A stretch of DNA of 51,545 bases from Pseudonocardia thermophila (GCF_900142365.1 NZ_FRAP01000031.1:1-51545); one strand, 5' to 3'. Numbered from the stretch's first letter, positions 1-8,496 are shown. Translations and numbers: made by a program. Notes: a model not told the origin generated them from the sequence alone.

Positions 1-41
1 CGAACTTCCTGGCCCACGGCAACAACCAGATGAACAGCTGA
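1..41 (+). CDS. 3' end of an unidentified gene (partial)
   Basis: An open frame enters from the left edge and ends at a TGA at 39-41. The twelve visible codons read NFLAHGNNQMNS. This is too little to assign a family. The frame is inferred only from the stop and the absence of other features, so the call is tentative. Confidence 0.35.
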   Translation, partial: NFLAHGNNQMNS

Positions 42-103
42 GCGGACAGCGCCTCGTCGGGCACCACGTGCGAACGCGTGGTGCCCGACGCGTTCTGCGG
101 GGG

Positions 104-760
104 TCACGTTCGCGTTCGTGCCGAGTGGGCCGGGTCCGCAGCGGCCGCGACGGCCGCGTCCCACATCTGCATCGTGCGGCGAGCGGTGCGGCGCAGTTCC
201 CGCCGGGTGGCGCCCTCTGCGGCCCGCACGGCCATGCCCTGCACCACGGTGTCGACGAGCGCGGCCGTCTCGCGGGGACCGAAGGGGATCGGTTCACCGC
301 GGTCGGCCGCAGCCCGAAGGACCCGTTGCAGGTCGGTCAGGCGGGCGTGCGTGGCTCGGGCGAGGAACTCGGCGACGTCGGGTTCGTCGGCGGGGCAGGT
401 GAGTGCGGCGCGGGTGAGCAGACAGCCCGGTGGGCGGTCGGGCCGGGTGAACAGGTCGGCCTGGGCGAGCAGCATCGCCTCGACGGCGGCCCGGGCGGTG
501 GGTGCGGTGGTCAGCGCCGCGGCCGGGGCGGCGCCGTCGGTGGTCAGGTAGCGCTGGGCGGCCTCGATGAAGAGCGCGGACTTGCTGGTGAACGCCCCGT
601 ACAAGCTGGGCGGGGTCACGCCCATCGCCTCGGTGAGCTGGCCGATCGAGGCGTCGCGGTAGCCGTGGCGCCAGAACACCGCCATGGCCTTCTCCAGTGC
701 GGCTTCGCGGTCGAAGGAGCGGGGCCGACCCGGGCGCCTGCGCTCACCCGTGGGTTTCAT
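104..760 (-). CDS. TetR/AcrR-family transcriptional regulator
   Basis: A 218-aa protein with an N-terminal TetR helix-turn-helix at about residues 13-60, including the QLTEAMGVTPPSLYGAF recognition region. The helical C-terminal ligand-binding half has no recognisable ligand motif. The ATG at 758-760 is chosen because the family's basic N-terminus (KPTGERRRPGRPRSFD) begins there; the same frame runs about 580 bases further upstream without homology. It is divergent from the cupin gene at 854, with a short perfect palindrome at 762-772 just upstream of its start. It probably represses itself and the cupin gene. The family call is firm; the ligand is unknown. Confidence 0.9.
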   Translation of the reverse strand: MKPTGERRRPGRPRSFDREAALEKAMAVFWRHGYRDASIGQLTEAMGVTPPSLYGAFTSKSALFIEAAQRYLTTDGAAPAAALTTAPTARAAVEAMLLAQADLFTRPDRPPGCLLTRAALTCPADEPDVAEFLARATHARLTDLQRVLRAAADRGEPIPFGPRETAALVDTVVQGMAVRAAEGATRRELRRTARRTMQMWDAAVAAAADPAHSARTRT

Positions 761-761
761 A

Positions 762-772
762 GTAGTCACTAC
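762..772. promoter_or_regulatory. Candidate TetR operator (GTAGTCACTAC)
   Basis: This perfect 5+1+5 inverted repeat ends two bases before the tetR start, in the 93-base divergent tetR-cupin intergenic region. Position and symmetry suggest an autoregulatory operator. No footprint or second copy was seen. Confidence 0.45.
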
Positions 773-853
773 ATTACCTCTTGTGTCCCACGACGTCCGC
801 CCGTAGGTTTCGTAGCGTTCGATTATGAATGTTCGATACAGAAAGGTGGCCTG

Positions 854-1258
854 ATGGGTGCGGGTGTCCGCAAGGTGACCAGCGACGACGAGCTGGAGTG
901 GTACCGGCGCGGGACGCAGGAGCTGCGGCTGGCCGACGCCATCGGCGAGGCCGACGGTGCGGCGATGACCGTGGGGTTCGCGCGGTACGCGGCCGGGGAG
1001 GCGAACGACTGGACGATGAGCTACGACGAGGCCCTGATCGTGACGAAGGGGCGGTTCGCGGTGGACGGACCCGAGGGCACGGTCGAGGCGGCCGCCGGCG
1101 AGGTGATCTACCTGTCCGCCGGCACGCCGCTGGTGTACCGGGCGGTGGAGGACAGCGAGCTGGTGTACGTGTCGCATCCGCACTGGTACCGGGCCACGCT
1201 GGAGTCGCCGCACGCGGCCCGGCTGGAGGAGTTCGCGCTGGAGTCCCGGCCTGCCTGA
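854..1258 (+). CDS. Small single-domain cupin protein (EutQ-like)
   Basis: A 134-aa protein with one beta-barrel cupin domain. The region from about residue 30 to 110 resembles EutQ/DUF861-type cupins, with the acidic DEALIVTKGRF stretch, a central AAGEVIYLSAGTP motif and HPHWY near the end. The ATG at 854 is preceded by a purine-rich GAAAGGTGG at 841-849. The open frame extends upstream but without cupin similarity. It is divergent from the tetR gene, so it is probably that regulator's target. The substrate is not deducible; small-molecule binding is the family's usual role. Confidence 0.75.
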   Translation: MGAGVRKVTSDDELEWYRRGTQELRLADAIGEADGAAMTVGFARYAAGEANDWTMSYDEALIVTKGRFAVDGPEGTVEAAAGEVIYLSAGTPLVYRAVEDSELVYVSHPHWYRATLESPHAARLEEFALESRPA

Positions 1259-1284
1259 CCTGGCCCGCTCGGTGCGTCGTGCGG

Positions 1285-1482
1285 TCAGTCCTGCGACGAG
1301 TCCTCGGCAACGGGACCGAGACCGAGGAGCAGGGCGCACGCCGGCCGCGTGGTGGGATCGTCGAGATCCATCCCGGACACATCCGCGATGCGCCCCAGCC
1401 GGTAGCGCACGGTCGTGGGGTGCAGTCCCAGCGCGGCTGCGGTGGCGGGCACGGAGCCGCCTGTGTCGAGGTAGGCGCGCAC
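1285..1482 (-). pseudogene. C-terminal remnant of a PucR/CdaR-type regulator
   Basis: The 65-codon open frame encodes only the C-terminal helix-turn-helix of PucR-family activators, with the signature GGSVPATAAALGLHPTTVRYRL. The frame upstream is open only to a TAG about 70 bases further on and shows no PucR sensory or GGDEF-like region. A full regulator is normally 400-600 aa, so this is read as a decayed gene. It may still be translated from the GTG at 1480-1482, but no function is claimed. Confidence 0.65.
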
Positions 1483-1692
1483 GGTCGCCGGGGCGTCGCG
1501 AGGTCGCTGTTCGCCCTCGACCCGGTGCCGTGGCGCCGGCTCACCCGGCGGCTACGGGGCTCGGACGACCCGCGGAACCGCGCTGCGGCGGGGGGAGCGT
1601 GCTGGCGCACGTCGACGAGGGCGTCGGGCCCGTGTGCGACCACGTGGTGCCCGACGCTGGCGCCGGCCCGAACCGCGCCTCGCCGACCGCGG
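1483..1692. other. Non-coding stretch beside the regulator remnant
   Basis: Together with the remnant, this makes a 434-base region without an intact gene. Several frames are open because of the GC content, but none has recognisable similarity. It is read as degraded upstream sequence of the PucR-type gene. Confidence 0.4.
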
Positions 1693-2250
1693 TCAGCTCG
1701 TGGCGGCGGCGGTCTGGAGCGGTGCTCCGGGGTGGGCGTTGCCGTCCGCGTCGAAGGAGACGCCGGCGAGGCCGTCCCACGTCGGTGCCTCCGTGCGGAA
1801 GGCGACGTAGACCTTCTGCCGGCTCCACTTGACGACGTCGAGGCAGATCTCGGCGATCTGCTCCTCGGTGAAGTGGCGGCGCAGTTCCTCGCGCAGGTCC
1901 GGCCCGGCGTCACCAGGATAGAGGATCATGGCGTCGGCCAGCCGCAGCGCGGCCTTCGCGGCCGGGGGGAGGTCGCTCTGCTGCCATCGGCGGATCTTGT
2001 CGACCACGGCTTCGTCGACACCGGCCGCGACGGCGTCGGTCGCCCGCAGCGCCGCGCATCGCCGGCAGTCGTGAGTCTGGGCGCAGCGCAACCGCACGAT
2101 CTCGGTGATGTACGGATCCACTGTGCGGGCGCGCACGGCCGCGCGGGCGTAGTCCGCCAGCAGGTCGTCGAGCGGGGTGCCCCAGTCCGGGCGGCTGTGC
2201 CCGCCGGGCAGGGCGATCCGAGGGGCCGAGCCGGCTTCAGAGGACGACAC
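1693..2250 (-). CDS. AhpD-like / carboxymuconolactone decarboxylase family protein
   Basis: A 185-aa alpha-helical protein. The region around residues 45-70 carries the redox CxxC of AhpD-type peroxidases (RLRCAQTHDCRRCAALRATD), followed by the family's helical repeat with DKIRRWQQSDLPPAAKAALRLADAM. The GTG start at 2248-2250 overlaps the last 14 bases of the upstream gene, suggesting translational coupling. AhpD-like proteins reduce peroxides or act as small decarboxylases; which applies here is not visible. It forms an operon with the related gene at 2237-2650. Confidence 0.8.
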   Translation of the reverse strand: MSSSEAGSAPRIALPGGHSRPDWGTPLDDLLADYARAAVRARTVDPYITEIVRLRCAQTHDCRRCAALRATDAVAAGVDEAVVDKIRRWQQSDLPPAAKAALRLADAMILYPGDAGPDLREELRRHFTEEQIAEICLDVVKWSRQKVYVAFRTEAPTWDGLAGVSFDADGNAHPGAPLQTAAATS

Positions 2251-2650
2251 GGGCGACCATCTCCAATCGCTGCACCTGGTCCATGACGAAGAGGGCGTTG
2301 ACGAAGTCGTAGACCTGCCGAGGACTGCCGAACTCGAGCAGCTTGTCCACGTCCGCGTCGCTGATCGAGCCCACCGAGAGCACGTACTGCTCGGTGAAGG
2401 CGAGGTGGGCGCGTTCCGCGTCGGTGAACAGCGGCGAGTCCCACCAGGAGTCGAGCGCGGCGAGCTTCGCGGGATCGACGGCCGTGGCCGGGCTCGAGAC
2501 CTCGCCGCCGAGCATGTGGGCGAGGCGGTGGTGGCACAGCTGCAGGATCGATGGATCGGTGCTCGCCGCGGCCTCGGCCTCCGTGGCGAGGAGGCTGGCC
2601 GTGGTCTCCGGGTGGAGAGCCCGTAGCCGCTCGACGACCGCACCGTCCAT
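2237..2650 (-). CDS. AhpD-like protein lacking the CxxC pair
   Basis: A 137-aa protein with the same layout as its operon partner (ILQLCHHRLAHMLGG, then LAALDSWWDSPLFTDAERAH), a pattern typical of AhpD-like carboxymuconolactone decarboxylase proteins. Here only one cysteine remains where the CxxC would be (CHHR), so peroxidase chemistry is doubtful. The ATG at 2648 follows a GAGGAG ribosome-binding site at 2657-2662. It probably pairs with the downstream CxxC protein as a heteromer (inference). A tandem 22-bp repeat lies about 80-120 bases upstream. Confidence 0.75.
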   Translation of the reverse strand: MDGAVVERLRALHPETTASLLATEAEAAASTDPSILQLCHHRLAHMLGGEVSSPATAVDPAKLAALDSWWDSPLFTDAERAHLAFTEQYVLSVGSISDADVDKLLEFGSPRQVYDFVNALFVMDQVQRLEMVARVVL

Positions 2651-3029
2651 CCAGCTGCTCCTCTGCAGTCCTCGTCGCCCGCGGTGCACATGCCCGAGGG
2701 ATGCCGGAGCACGCTCGCGCACCATTGCTGTTGTCGACGATTCATACTTCTGTTGTCGACGATTCATACTTGCCGTCAGTCGGTCCGGGCAAGCCCGGTT
2801 CCGGCCGGTGATCGCGGCGTCGGGCGGTCGGTCCTGCCGCGGCGTGGGGCGCGCGGAGACCGGGGAGCCGATTCCGCGGCGTCTCCTCGACCGGCGGTCC
2901 AGCGGAGAACGCCTCGTCGACGCCCTCGGCGCGAGATCGGGGCACGACCCTCTCGCCCGGCCCGGGACGCGTGCACGGACGGTCGGCCGGCGACGCCCCG
3001 CGGCGCTGCGGGACCTCGTATGGCGCTGG
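2651..3029. other. Intergenic region upstream of the AhpD-like pair
   Basis: This 379-base stretch lies between the AhpD-like operon start and the end of the lysR gene. It holds the tandem 22-bp repeat described separately and otherwise GC-rich sequence with no coding similarity on either strand. Confidence 0.5.
2728..2771. repeat. Two exact tandem copies of a 22-bp unit
   Basis: The unit CTGTTGTCGACGATTCATAC plus TT occurs at 2728-2749 and immediately again at 2750-2771 without a mismatch. Each copy contains the palindromic core GTCGAC flanked by AT-richer sequence that stands out from the surrounding DNA. It lies 78-121 bases upstream of the AhpD-like operon start. Phasing of two helical turns suggests cooperative binding by a regulator; which one is unknown. 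Confidence 0.7.
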
Positions 3030-3923
3030 TCACACGGTGGGCAGAACGTCCTGCGCCGTCTCCAGGACCCTGGCGAGCGCCGGATCGACGTCGCCGTCCC
3101 GCCACAGCAGGAACACCGTGATCGGCGGGAGGGGGTCGGCGATCTCGGCCACGTGCACCCCCTCGCGCGGGAGGTGGGACACCGCGCTCGCCGTGGTGAA
3201 GTGCAGTCCCACCCCGGCCGCGACCAGTGCCAGGCTCGTCCAGGAGTCCGGCGCGGTCTGGGCGAACCGGGGAGCGAACCCCAGCGCCTGACAGCGCGCC
3301 ACCAGCAGCGATCGCACGACCGAGCCCGCTGATTCCGGCAAGGCGACGAACGGCTCGTCGCGGAAGTCCTCGAAGCGGACCGCGGCGCGGTGGGCCAGGC
3401 GGTGCCCCGCTGGCACGGCGACGACGCACCGGTCCGTCGCGAACCCCCGGGACGCCACGCCCGCCGGCGGGCCGATGAAGCGGGCGATCGCCAAGTCGCT
3501 GTCGTGGTGGAACAGGTCGTCGACCGCCGAGGTGCCGTAGCGGCCGGGCAGGAACTCGAGCCTGATCAGCGGGTCCCGCTCACGGACGGCGCGGGCGAGG
3601 GCGCCCACCGCGACGTGCGCGGACGGTCCGGCGAACCCGATGCGGACCCGCCCGCTGCGCCCTTCGTGCGCGGCGACGGCCGCGGAGCGGGCCTCCTGCT
3701 CGAGGGCGAGCATCCGCGTGGCGGGTTCGAGCAGCGCGGCACCGGCCGCCGTCAGCTCCACCCGGCGGGTGGTGCGGCGGAACAGCGGTGTGCCGAGGTC
3801 CTCCTCGAGCGCGCGGATCGTGCGGCTGAGGTAGGGCTGGGCCAGGTGGAGCCGTTCAGCCGCGCGGCCGAAGTGCAGCTCCTCGGCGACGGTGGTGAAC
3901 GCCCGCAGCTGATGCAGCTCCAC
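3030..3923 (-). CDS. LysR-family transcriptional regulator
   Basis: A 297-aa protein of normal LysR length. The N-terminal winged helix-turn-helix (residues 1-60, including HFGRAAERLHLAQPYLSR) is followed by a periplasmic-binding-like effector domain. The GTG at 3921 is preceded by AAAGGGG; upstream in-frame starts give non-homologous sequence. It is divergent from the acyl-CoA dehydrogenase gene, with an AATAG-N4-CTATT inverted repeat between them. It probably controls that gene in response to an unknown acyl or aromatic compound. Confidence 0.9.
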   Translation of the reverse strand: MELHQLRAFTTVAEELHFGRAAERLHLAQPYLSRTIRALEEDLGTPLFRRTTRRVELTAAGAALLEPATRMLALEQEARSAAVAAHEGRSGRVRIGFAGPSAHVAVGALARAVRERDPLIRLEFLPGRYGTSAVDDLFHHDSDLAIARFIGPPAGVASRGFATDRCVVAVPAGHRLAHRAAVRFEDFRDEPFVALPESAGSVVRSLLVARCQALGFAPRFAQTAPDSWTSLALVAAGVGLHFTTASAVSHLPREGVHVAEIADPLPPITVFLLWRDGDVDPALARVLETAQDVLPTV

Positions 3924-3951
3924 GCAACCCCTTTCTTGCAGTTCCGTTAAC

Positions 3952-3965
3952 AATAGCCGCCTATT
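3952..3965. promoter_or_regulatory. Candidate LysR box (AATAGCCGCCTATT)
   Basis: This perfect inverted repeat has 5-bp arms and a 4-bp spacer and contains a T-N11-A arrangement as in LysR operators. It sits in the 84-base divergent region between the lysR gene and the acyl-CoA dehydrogenase gene. Position and symmetry are the only evidence. Confidence 0.55.
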
Positions 3966-4007
3966 AGGTCTTGGACGTGGTGGTAGTGCGCCCTGCAGCA
4001 TCGGGCT

Positions 4008-5174
4008 GTGAACGAGTCAGCCGTGTCGTCCGAGGACTTCCAGGTGATCCTGCGCCAGGTGCGCGACTTCGTCCGCAAGGACGTGGTGCCGCGGGAGAAC
4101 GAAATCATGCGGGAGAACGCGGTACCGGAGGATCTCCGCCGGGCTGCGGCGGAGATGGGTCTGTTCGGCTACGCGATCCCGGCGGAGTGGGGTGGGCTCG
4201 GCCTGGATCTGACCCAGGACGTCGAGCTGGCGATGGAGTTCGGGTACACCACGCTGGCGCTGCGGTCGATGTTCGGCACCAACAACGGGATCGCGGGTCA
4301 GGTCCTGGTGGGGTTCGGCACGGATGAGCAGCGCACGACGTGGCTGGAGCGCATCGCTTCCGGCGAGGTGATCGCCTCCTTCGCGCTCAGCGAGCCCGGG
4401 GCGGGCTCCAACCCGGCGGGGCTGCGCACCCGGGCCCGCCGCGACGGCACGGACTGGGTGATCGACGGTGCCAAGCAGTTCATCACCAACGCCCCGATCG
4501 CCGACCTGTTCGTGGTGTTCGCCCGCACCCGGGAGCCGCAGCCGAAGGACCCGGGCATCGCCGTCTTCCTCGTCCCGGCCGACACGCAGGGCGTCAGCGT
4601 GGGCCCGAAGGACGCGAAGATGGGCCAGGAGGGCGCGCTGACCTCGACCGTCACCTTCGACGACGTGCGCGTGCCCGCCGAGGCGCTCGTCGGCGGGGAC
4701 GAGGCCGCCGGCTACGCGGCGGCGATGACGTCGCTGGCCCGCGGCCGGATCCACATCGCCGCGCTGGCGGTGGGCACGGCCCAGCGCGCGCTCGACGAGT
4801 CGGTCGCCTACGCCGCGAACAACACCCAGGGCGGAGTGCGCATCGGCGACTTCCAGCTGGTGCAGGCCATGCTCGCCGACCAGCAGACCGGCGTGCTCGC
4901 TGGCCGCGCCATGGTGCGCGACGCCGCCCGCGCCTACGTCACCGGACAGGACCGGCGCATCGCGCCGTCGGCGGCCAAGCTGTTCTGCACCGAGATGGTC
5001 GGCCGGGTGGCCGACCTGGCCGTGCAGGTGCACGGCGGTTCCGGCTACATGCGCGAGGTCCCGGTGGAGCGCATCTACCGCGACGTCCGCCTCCTGCGGC
5101 TGTACGAGGGCACCAGCGAGATCCAGCGGCTGATCATCGGCCGCGGGCTCGTGCGCGCCGCCACCGCCGGGTAG
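4008..5174 (+). CDS. Acyl-CoA dehydrogenase
   Basis: A 388-aa FAD-dependent acyl-CoA dehydrogenase of normal length. The N-terminal helical domain is followed by the flavin-binding FALSEPGAGSNPAG segment (about 125-140). The C-terminal signature QVHGGSGYMREVPVERIYRD precedes LYEGTSEIQ, whose Glu367 is the usual catalytic base. The GTG at 4008 is used; a second GTG lies five codons further. It would introduce an alpha,beta double bond into an acyl-CoA; the chain type is not deducible. Control by the divergent LysR protein is likely. It is outside the iron regulon. Confidence 0.9.
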   Translation: MNESAVSSEDFQVILRQVRDFVRKDVVPRENEIMRENAVPEDLRRAAAEMGLFGYAIPAEWGGLGLDLTQDVELAMEFGYTTLALRSMFGTNNGIAGQVLVGFGTDEQRTTWLERIASGEVIASFALSEPGAGSNPAGLRTRARRDGTDWVIDGAKQFITNAPIADLFVVFARTREPQPKDPGIAVFLVPADTQGVSVGPKDAKMGQEGALTSTVTFDDVRVPAEALVGGDEAAGYAAAMTSLARGRIHIAALAVGTAQRALDESVAYAANNTQGGVRIGDFQLVQAMLADQQTGVLAGRAMVRDAARAYVTGQDRRIAPSAAKLFCTEMVGRVADLAVQVHGGSGYMREVPVERIYRDVRLLRLYEGTSEIQRLIIGRGLVRAATAG

Positions 5175-5880
5175 CAGCTCGTGCGGCGGCACTCCGGCGC
5201 CGGCACGGCCGGGACCGGCGCCGGGCTCCACCGCGCCCTGCCCGGGTAGGAGCGGCCTGGCAGGACGCGGTGGATTCAGGTCTGTCCGCAAGGGCCGCAG
5301 CGGCGACGCGGACTCCCGGCCGAGCGAGGCAGCCGAGCACGCACCGGGGCCGGTACGGCCGCGGCGCCACCATCTGACGGGAGCCGTCATCGGGCTGATG
5401 CCGACGCAGATGGCGCCGAGATCCCCGTAGGTCCATCGGGCAGTCGAGGAACACCGGACGGAGAACTGGAGATCAAAGACGTGGTCTTGTGCCCGAGGGT
5501 GACGTCAACCGTTATCCCGCCGTTCGGCACGGCACCTGACCTGTGGCTCGGTTGATTCCGCGACCGCCTGTGGTCTGTTCAGGTCTCCGCCGGATCGCCG
5601 AGCGACGCGCCCTGGTGGGCTGTTGGCGGTGTCCTCGTCGCCTTGATCCTCGCGGCCCGTCGCGCGGCCGGCGCCGGCCGACACGGAGCGCGTCGATCGC
5701 GTCGGTCGCCACGCTGAGGTACCAGCGCCTCGGGGGTGGTCCGCCATCGCGGACTCCCGTTTCCGCGGACGGGCGCAGCATCCTGCCGCACGTGCCGGAT
5801 AAGGACTTCCGCCTGTGCGGCCGCGGAAGGAGATCCGCTGCTGGACCCCGCAACCGCAGGTAAGAGCTGGAAGGGTGCGC
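5175..5880. other. Long intergenic region left of the siderophore locus
   Basis: About 700 bases without a convincing gene. Open frames on both strands are short, Arg/Pro-rich and without motifs. The region holds a roughly 40-bp sequence (5460-5499) that recurs near the right end of the window. It probably marks the boundary between flanking chromosome and the siderophore locus. Confidence 0.5.
5460..5499 (+). repeat. Left copy of a ~40-bp imperfect direct repeat flanking the siderophore locus
   Basis: It shares the core GTGGTCTTGT, the following CCGAGGG and the preceding GATCA with 50923-50963, in the same orientation, with roughly 80% identity and one indel by eye. The two copies lie outside the first (5928) and last (50437) siderophore genes. 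They could be the ends of decayed insertion sequences or island boundary repeats. Confidence 0.5.
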
Positions 5881-5899
5881 TAAGGATATGCTCACCTCA
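5881..5899. promoter_or_regulatory. Iron box (DtxR/IdeR-type) before the formyltransferase
   Basis: TAAGGATATGCTCACCTCA matches the 19-bp IdeR/DtxR consensus TTAGGTTAGGCTAACCTAA at 14 positions by hand count. It lies 28 bases before the ATG at 5928 and would overlap the promoter. Repression under iron-replete conditions is inferred. Confidence 0.75.
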
Positions 5900-5927
5900 G
5901 TTTGAGTGGACGGGTGAGGAGTAGCGC

Positions 5928-6887
5928 ATGCGCGTGGTTGCGTTCGGGTACATGACCTGGGGACGGCGCACCATCGAGGCGGTGCTGGCGGCGGGTCACG
6001 AGGTACCGCTGATCGTGACCCACCCGGACAGCGACAACCCGTACGAGAAGATCTTCAACGAGTCGGTGGCCGAGCTCGCCGCCGATCACGCCATCCCCGT
6101 GCTGGTGCGCGAGCGGGCCGAGGACGAGGAGGTGCGCACCGCGATCGCCGAAGCGCGCCCGGACATCATGGTCGTGTCGAACTGGCGGACCTGGCTGCCG
6201 CCGGAGGTGTTCACGATCCCGCGGCTGGGCACACTCAACGTGCACGACGCGCTGCTGCCTGCCTACGCCGGGTTCGCGCCGCTCAACTGGGCGCTGATCA
6301 ACGACGAGCCCGAGGTCGGCGTCACCGCGCACATGATGAACGCCGACTTCGACGCGGGTGACATCATCCTGCAGCGCTCCACCCCGGTGACCGACGACGA
6401 CACCGTCGTCGACCTGTTCGACCGCACGCTGGCGATGTTCGGGCCGATCACCGTCGAGGCGCTGGAGCTGATCGAGTCGGGAAGGGCGGCGCCGGTACCG
6501 CAGAACCGGCGCGTGGCGTCGTACTTCCACCGGCGCGGCGACGAGGACAACCGGATCGACTTCACCTGGCCCGCTCGCGACATCTTCAACCTGGTGCGGG
6601 CCCAGGTCGATCCGTACCCGAACGCCTACTGCTACTACGGCGAGCAGCGGCTGCGGGTGCTCAAGGCGTCGGTCACCGAGGACGCGATCGGCGGCACCCC
6701 GGGCCGGATCGTGATCCGCCGCGGCACGGGTGTGGTCGTGGTGGCGGGGGCGGACGCCTGCAAGGGCCGCAACCCCGGCCTCGTGCTGCACCGGCTGCGC
6801 ACCGACGACGGCCGCGAGTACGACGCCGCCGACGTCTTCGAGCGCATGGGCGGCTACCTGACCAGCCACCCGCGCCCGCCGTCCTGA
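5928..6887 (+). CDS. N5-hydroxyornithine formyltransferase (Fmt-like)
   Basis: A 319-aa protein with the Formyl_trans_N fold and a C-terminal domain, as in methionyl-tRNA formyltransferase. The catalytic triad is visible as N104, H106 (LNVHDALLPAYAG) and D142 (FDAGDI), with the His-Asp spacing of E. coli Fmt. In siderophore loci such enzymes (for example coelichelin CchA) transfer formyl from 10-formyltetrahydrofolate to N5-hydroxyornithine. The iron box at 5881, the ornithine monooxygenase next door and a downstream A domain with an fhOrn-type code support this role over tRNA formylation. The start follows GAGGAG at 5915-5920. Confidence 0.88.
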   Translation: MRVVAFGYMTWGRRTIEAVLAAGHEVPLIVTHPDSDNPYEKIFNESVAELAADHAIPVLVRERAEDEEVRTAIAEARPDIMVVSNWRTWLPPEVFTIPRLGTLNVHDALLPAYAGFAPLNWALINDEPEVGVTAHMMNADFDAGDIILQRSTPVTDDDTVVDLFDRTLAMFGPITVEALELIESGRAAPVPQNRRVASYFHRRGDEDNRIDFTWPARDIFNLVRAQVDPYPNAYCYYGEQRLRVLKASVTEDAIGGTPGRIVIRRGTGVVVVAGADACKGRNPGLVLHRLRTDDGREYDAADVFERMGGYLTSHPRPPS

Positions 6888-7197
6888 CGACAGGGCCGCG
6901 ACCGACGATCCGGGAGCCTGCTTGGGCGACTCCACGCCGCGCGTAGGCGTCGAACAGCGCCATCGTGCGGTTCCCCGGGGCCAGCTGACCGTCTCGGTCC
7001 GGGGCGTTCGGCCGGTGTCGACAGTGGGTCTCTTCTTCGCGGTTCGGGGCCTTGTGGCAGGAGCCGCCGGACCAGCCCTGCGCCTGCCCGCGGAACTCCT
7101 GCTTCCGGCGATGGCGTCGACGGGACCGGCGAGGCGAGCCCACGGTGACCGCGGTCCGTGGATCCGACGCCGCGGCGCCGGATCCAGCGGGGTGGGC
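6888..7197. other. Convergent intergenic region
   Basis: This 310-base stretch lies between the 3' ends of the formyltransferase and monooxygenase genes. Apart from the hairpin at 7160-7185 I see no gene or conserved element. Open frames here are run-ons of neighbours. Confidence 0.5.
7160..7185 (-). terminator. Hairpin downstream of the ornithine monooxygenase gene
   Basis: GGATCCG and CGGATCC form the outer stem of an inverted repeat whose centre (GCCGCGGC) is itself palindromic. It begins 12 bases after the monooxygenase stop on the minus strand. There is no T-tract, so it is either a T-less actinobacterial terminator or an mRNA-stabilising stem. Confidence 0.5.
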
Positions 7198-8496
7198 TCA
7201 GAGGGACGCGAGATCGGGGCGCCGGTCGAGCACCCCACAACGGGCCGCGATCGACTCGGCGATCTCGCCCGCTCGCACGGAGACGTTGGAGAGCAGCGTC
7301 GAGGAGATGCCGTGGCTGTGCTCGGTGGCGCCCTGCACGTAGATGCCGGCCTCGACGGCCGGCTTGGTGCGGATCCGGTAGTCCCGCTCGATCTGCAGGT
7401 GGCCCGCGTCGTCGCGCAGGCAGTCGTCGGCGAGGTCGCCGAGCAGGCTGCACGGGTCGATCGGCCGGTACCCGGTGGCGTAGACGACGAAATCGGCGCG
7501 CATGACCTCGCGGCTGCCGTCGAGCAGCGACTCGACGACGAGTTCGACCTGCGGCTCGCCGGTCGCGTCGTCGACGGGCACGACGTCGGCGATCCGGCTG
7601 ACGTTGAGGAAGCGCAGCCGCTCCCGCCCGGTGACCTTCTCGTAGTAGTGGCGCCGGTAGAGCGCCTCGATCAGCTCCGGGTCGACCACTGAGTAGTTGG
7701 TGTTGGCGTGGTAGCGCAGGATCAGGCTCTTCGTCTCCGGCCGGGAACCGAAGAAGACGTCGACCGCGTCGGGGTCGAAGATCCGGTTGGCGAACGAGGA
7801 GTCGTCGGCCGGGCTGTAGCCGTAGCGACTGAACACGGCGCAGACCTCGGCGTCCGGGAACGTCCGGTGCAGGTGATCGAGGGCCTCGGCGGCGCTCTGG
7901 CCCGCGCCCGCGACGATCACCCGGCGCGCGTGTCTGACGGTGCCGATGTTGTGGAGCAGGTGGTGGCTGTGCCAGACCCGCTCGCTCGGCTGCACGCCGG
8001 GCGGCAGGTGCGGGCGCAGCCCGGTCGCGAGCACGACGTTGCGGGCTCGCAGCACGCGGCCGCCGTCGGTGTGGACGTCGAGCAGCTCCGGCTCGCCGGG
8101 GACCGCGGTGATCCGCTCGACGCGGGTGCCGTAGTCGACGCGGTCGGTGAAGCGGGCGGCGGCCCACTCCAGGTAGTCGTGGAACTCCATCCGGGTCGGG
8201 AAACAGCTGCCGTAGTTGATGAAGTCGACCAGCCTGCCCCGCTCCTTCAAGTAGGCCAGGAAACTGTACGAGCTGGTCGGGTCGCGCAACGTCACCAGAT
8301 CTTTCAGGTACGAGATCTGCATCGTCGCGTCCTCGAGGAGCATCCCGCGGTGCCACCCGAAAGCCTGCTGCCGCTCCAGGAACCGCATCGACAGCGGCAA
8401 GCCCTGTTCTTCGACGGCGATCGCCAACGCCAGGTTCGACGGCCCGAACCCGACCCCGACCAGGTCGTGGACACGACCGTCCGACGCTTGAGGCAT
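7198..8496 (-). CDS. L-ornithine N5-monooxygenase (SidA/PvdA/CchB family)
   Basis: A 432-aa flavoprotein of normal family length. It has the FAD-binding GVGFGPSN near residues 14-21, an NADPH-binding AGAGQSAAE at 196-204, the family segment DDSSFANRIFDP at 231-242 and the ATGY motif at 340-343. It would hydroxylate the side-chain amine of free L-ornithine with NADPH and O2, the first step to hydroxamate building blocks. An iron box lies 46 bases upstream of the ATG at 8494. Lysine hydroxylation is the main alternative, but the Orn-type A-domain codes and formyltransferases nearby favour ornithine. Confidence 0.93.
   Translation of the reverse strand: MPQASDGRVHDLVGVGFGPSNLALAIAVEEQGLPLSMRFLERQQAFGWHRGMLLEDATMQISYLKDLVTLRDPTSSYSFLAYLKERGRLVDFINYGSCFPTRMEFHDYLEWAAARFTDRVDYGTRVERITAVPGEPELLDVHTDGGRVLRARNVVLATGLRPHLPPGVQPSERVWHSHHLLHNIGTVRHARRVIVAGAGQSAAEALDHLHRTFPDAEVCAVFSRYGYSPADDSSFANRIFDPDAVDVFFGSRPETKSLILRYHANTNYSVVDPELIEALYRRHYYEKVTGRERLRFLNVSRIADVVPVDDATGEPQVELVVESLLDGSREVMRADFVVYATGYRPIDPCSLLGDLADDCLRDDAGHLQIERDYRIRTKPAVEAGIYVQGATEHSHGISSTLLSNVSVRAGEIAESIAARCGVLDRRPDLASL

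Noticed and set aside
5505..5895. Short open frames on both strands before the formyltransferase
   Set aside because: Arg/Pro-rich, no motifs, no ribosome-binding sites, and they run through the iron box and repeat.
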